Shown: positions 63,868 through 64,000 of the stretch, piece by piece
Numbering within the stretch: position 1 is the stretch's first letter
Layout: every line of letters begins with the position of its first letter
DNA from: Roseiarcus sp963748545
Lineage (GTDB): Bacteria; Pseudomonadota; Alphaproteobacteria; Rhizobiales; Beijerinckiaceae
Reading direction: 5' to 3'
Assembly: GCA_963748545.1 (NCBI GenBank)
Contig: CAVVJO010000003.1
Span: 248,001 to 312,000 of the forward strand
Length of the DNA: 64,000 nt
Notes under the pieces: model-generated
Told to the model about the DNA's origin: nothing
What the model saw: only the letters and a program-made list of their open reading frames with translations
Database searches by the model: none
Made by a program: the position numbers and the translations under genes

Positions 63868-64000
63868 ATCCGCCGCCGGCCTTTCGAACGGACCGGCGGA
63901 AAGCGCGGCGGACAATAGTTGCGAGGCCCGCTGGCCGCAATGGTCATCAGGCCTGTTTTTCCGTCGGGCCGCGCATCGGGCCGTGAGGCGCGACCGGCTT

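Overview
The window is GC-rich DNA packed with catabolic genes and ABC uptake systems. It most likely comes from an alphaproteobacterium of the Hyphomicrobiales (Rhizobiales). The clearest support is the glycerol locus in the order glpR-glpD-glpS-glpT-glpP-glpQ-glpU-glpV-glpK, the arrangement known from Rhizobium. Abundant ribose-type ABC importers and GntR/TetR/DeoR-type local regulators agree. I see no phage, insertion sequence or CRISPR. One AT-richer insert (FkbM methyltransferase, 49.7-50.4 kb) looks acquired.

Layout. (1) 1-4.3 kb, minus strand: a Liv-type ABC importer (livG partial, livM, livH, Tat-exported binding protein) behind a HutC-type GntR gene. (2) 4.6-18 kb: an FCD-type GntR regulator, an HTH/coiled-coil protein, then a plus-strand operon of HyuA/HyuB, an isochorismatase-fold amidase, a ribose-type importer and an isocitrate-lyase-superfamily lyase; LeuD/LeuC paralogues follow on the minus strand. 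(3) 18-33 kb: module A, which has an MBL-fold lactonase, a hypothetical protein, a BVMO, an SDR, two split transketolases, TetR, a GldA-type dehydrogenase and an importer whose ATPase and permease are fused. (4) 33.5-49.3 kb: module B, which has an SDR, a GntR/FCD regulator, Fe-ADH, ALDH, thioesterase, BVMO, SDR, MBL-fold hydrolase, BKACE, a PRISE-type enone reductase and a paralogous fused importer. (5) 51-62.4 kb: a 2OG oxygenase, then glycerol uptake and catabolism. (6) A TPR protein and tRNA-Gln(UUG) close the window.

How it works together. Module B appears to be one regulon. Five intergenic regions carry the same operator: three GTAWTAC-like heptamers at an exact 8-bp period, fitting the FadR-subfamily rule. 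Together they serve every transcription unit of the module. Its enzymes suggest degradation of a cyclic enone or ketone: enone reduction, Baeyer-Villiger ring oxidation, lactone opening, alcohol and aldehyde oxidation, then beta-keto acid cleavage. Module A is a relative under a TetR-like operator, AGCGAGCGTTCGCTCA, present twice. In region 2, HyuA and the permease of the same operon carry similar N-terminal coiled-coil tags, which suggests the hydrolase may dock on its transporter.

Quality warning. Ten genes are each split by one single-base indel although both halves are well conserved, and an eleventh is suspected. This looks like uncorrected assembly error rather than decay, so I annotate these genes across the break.
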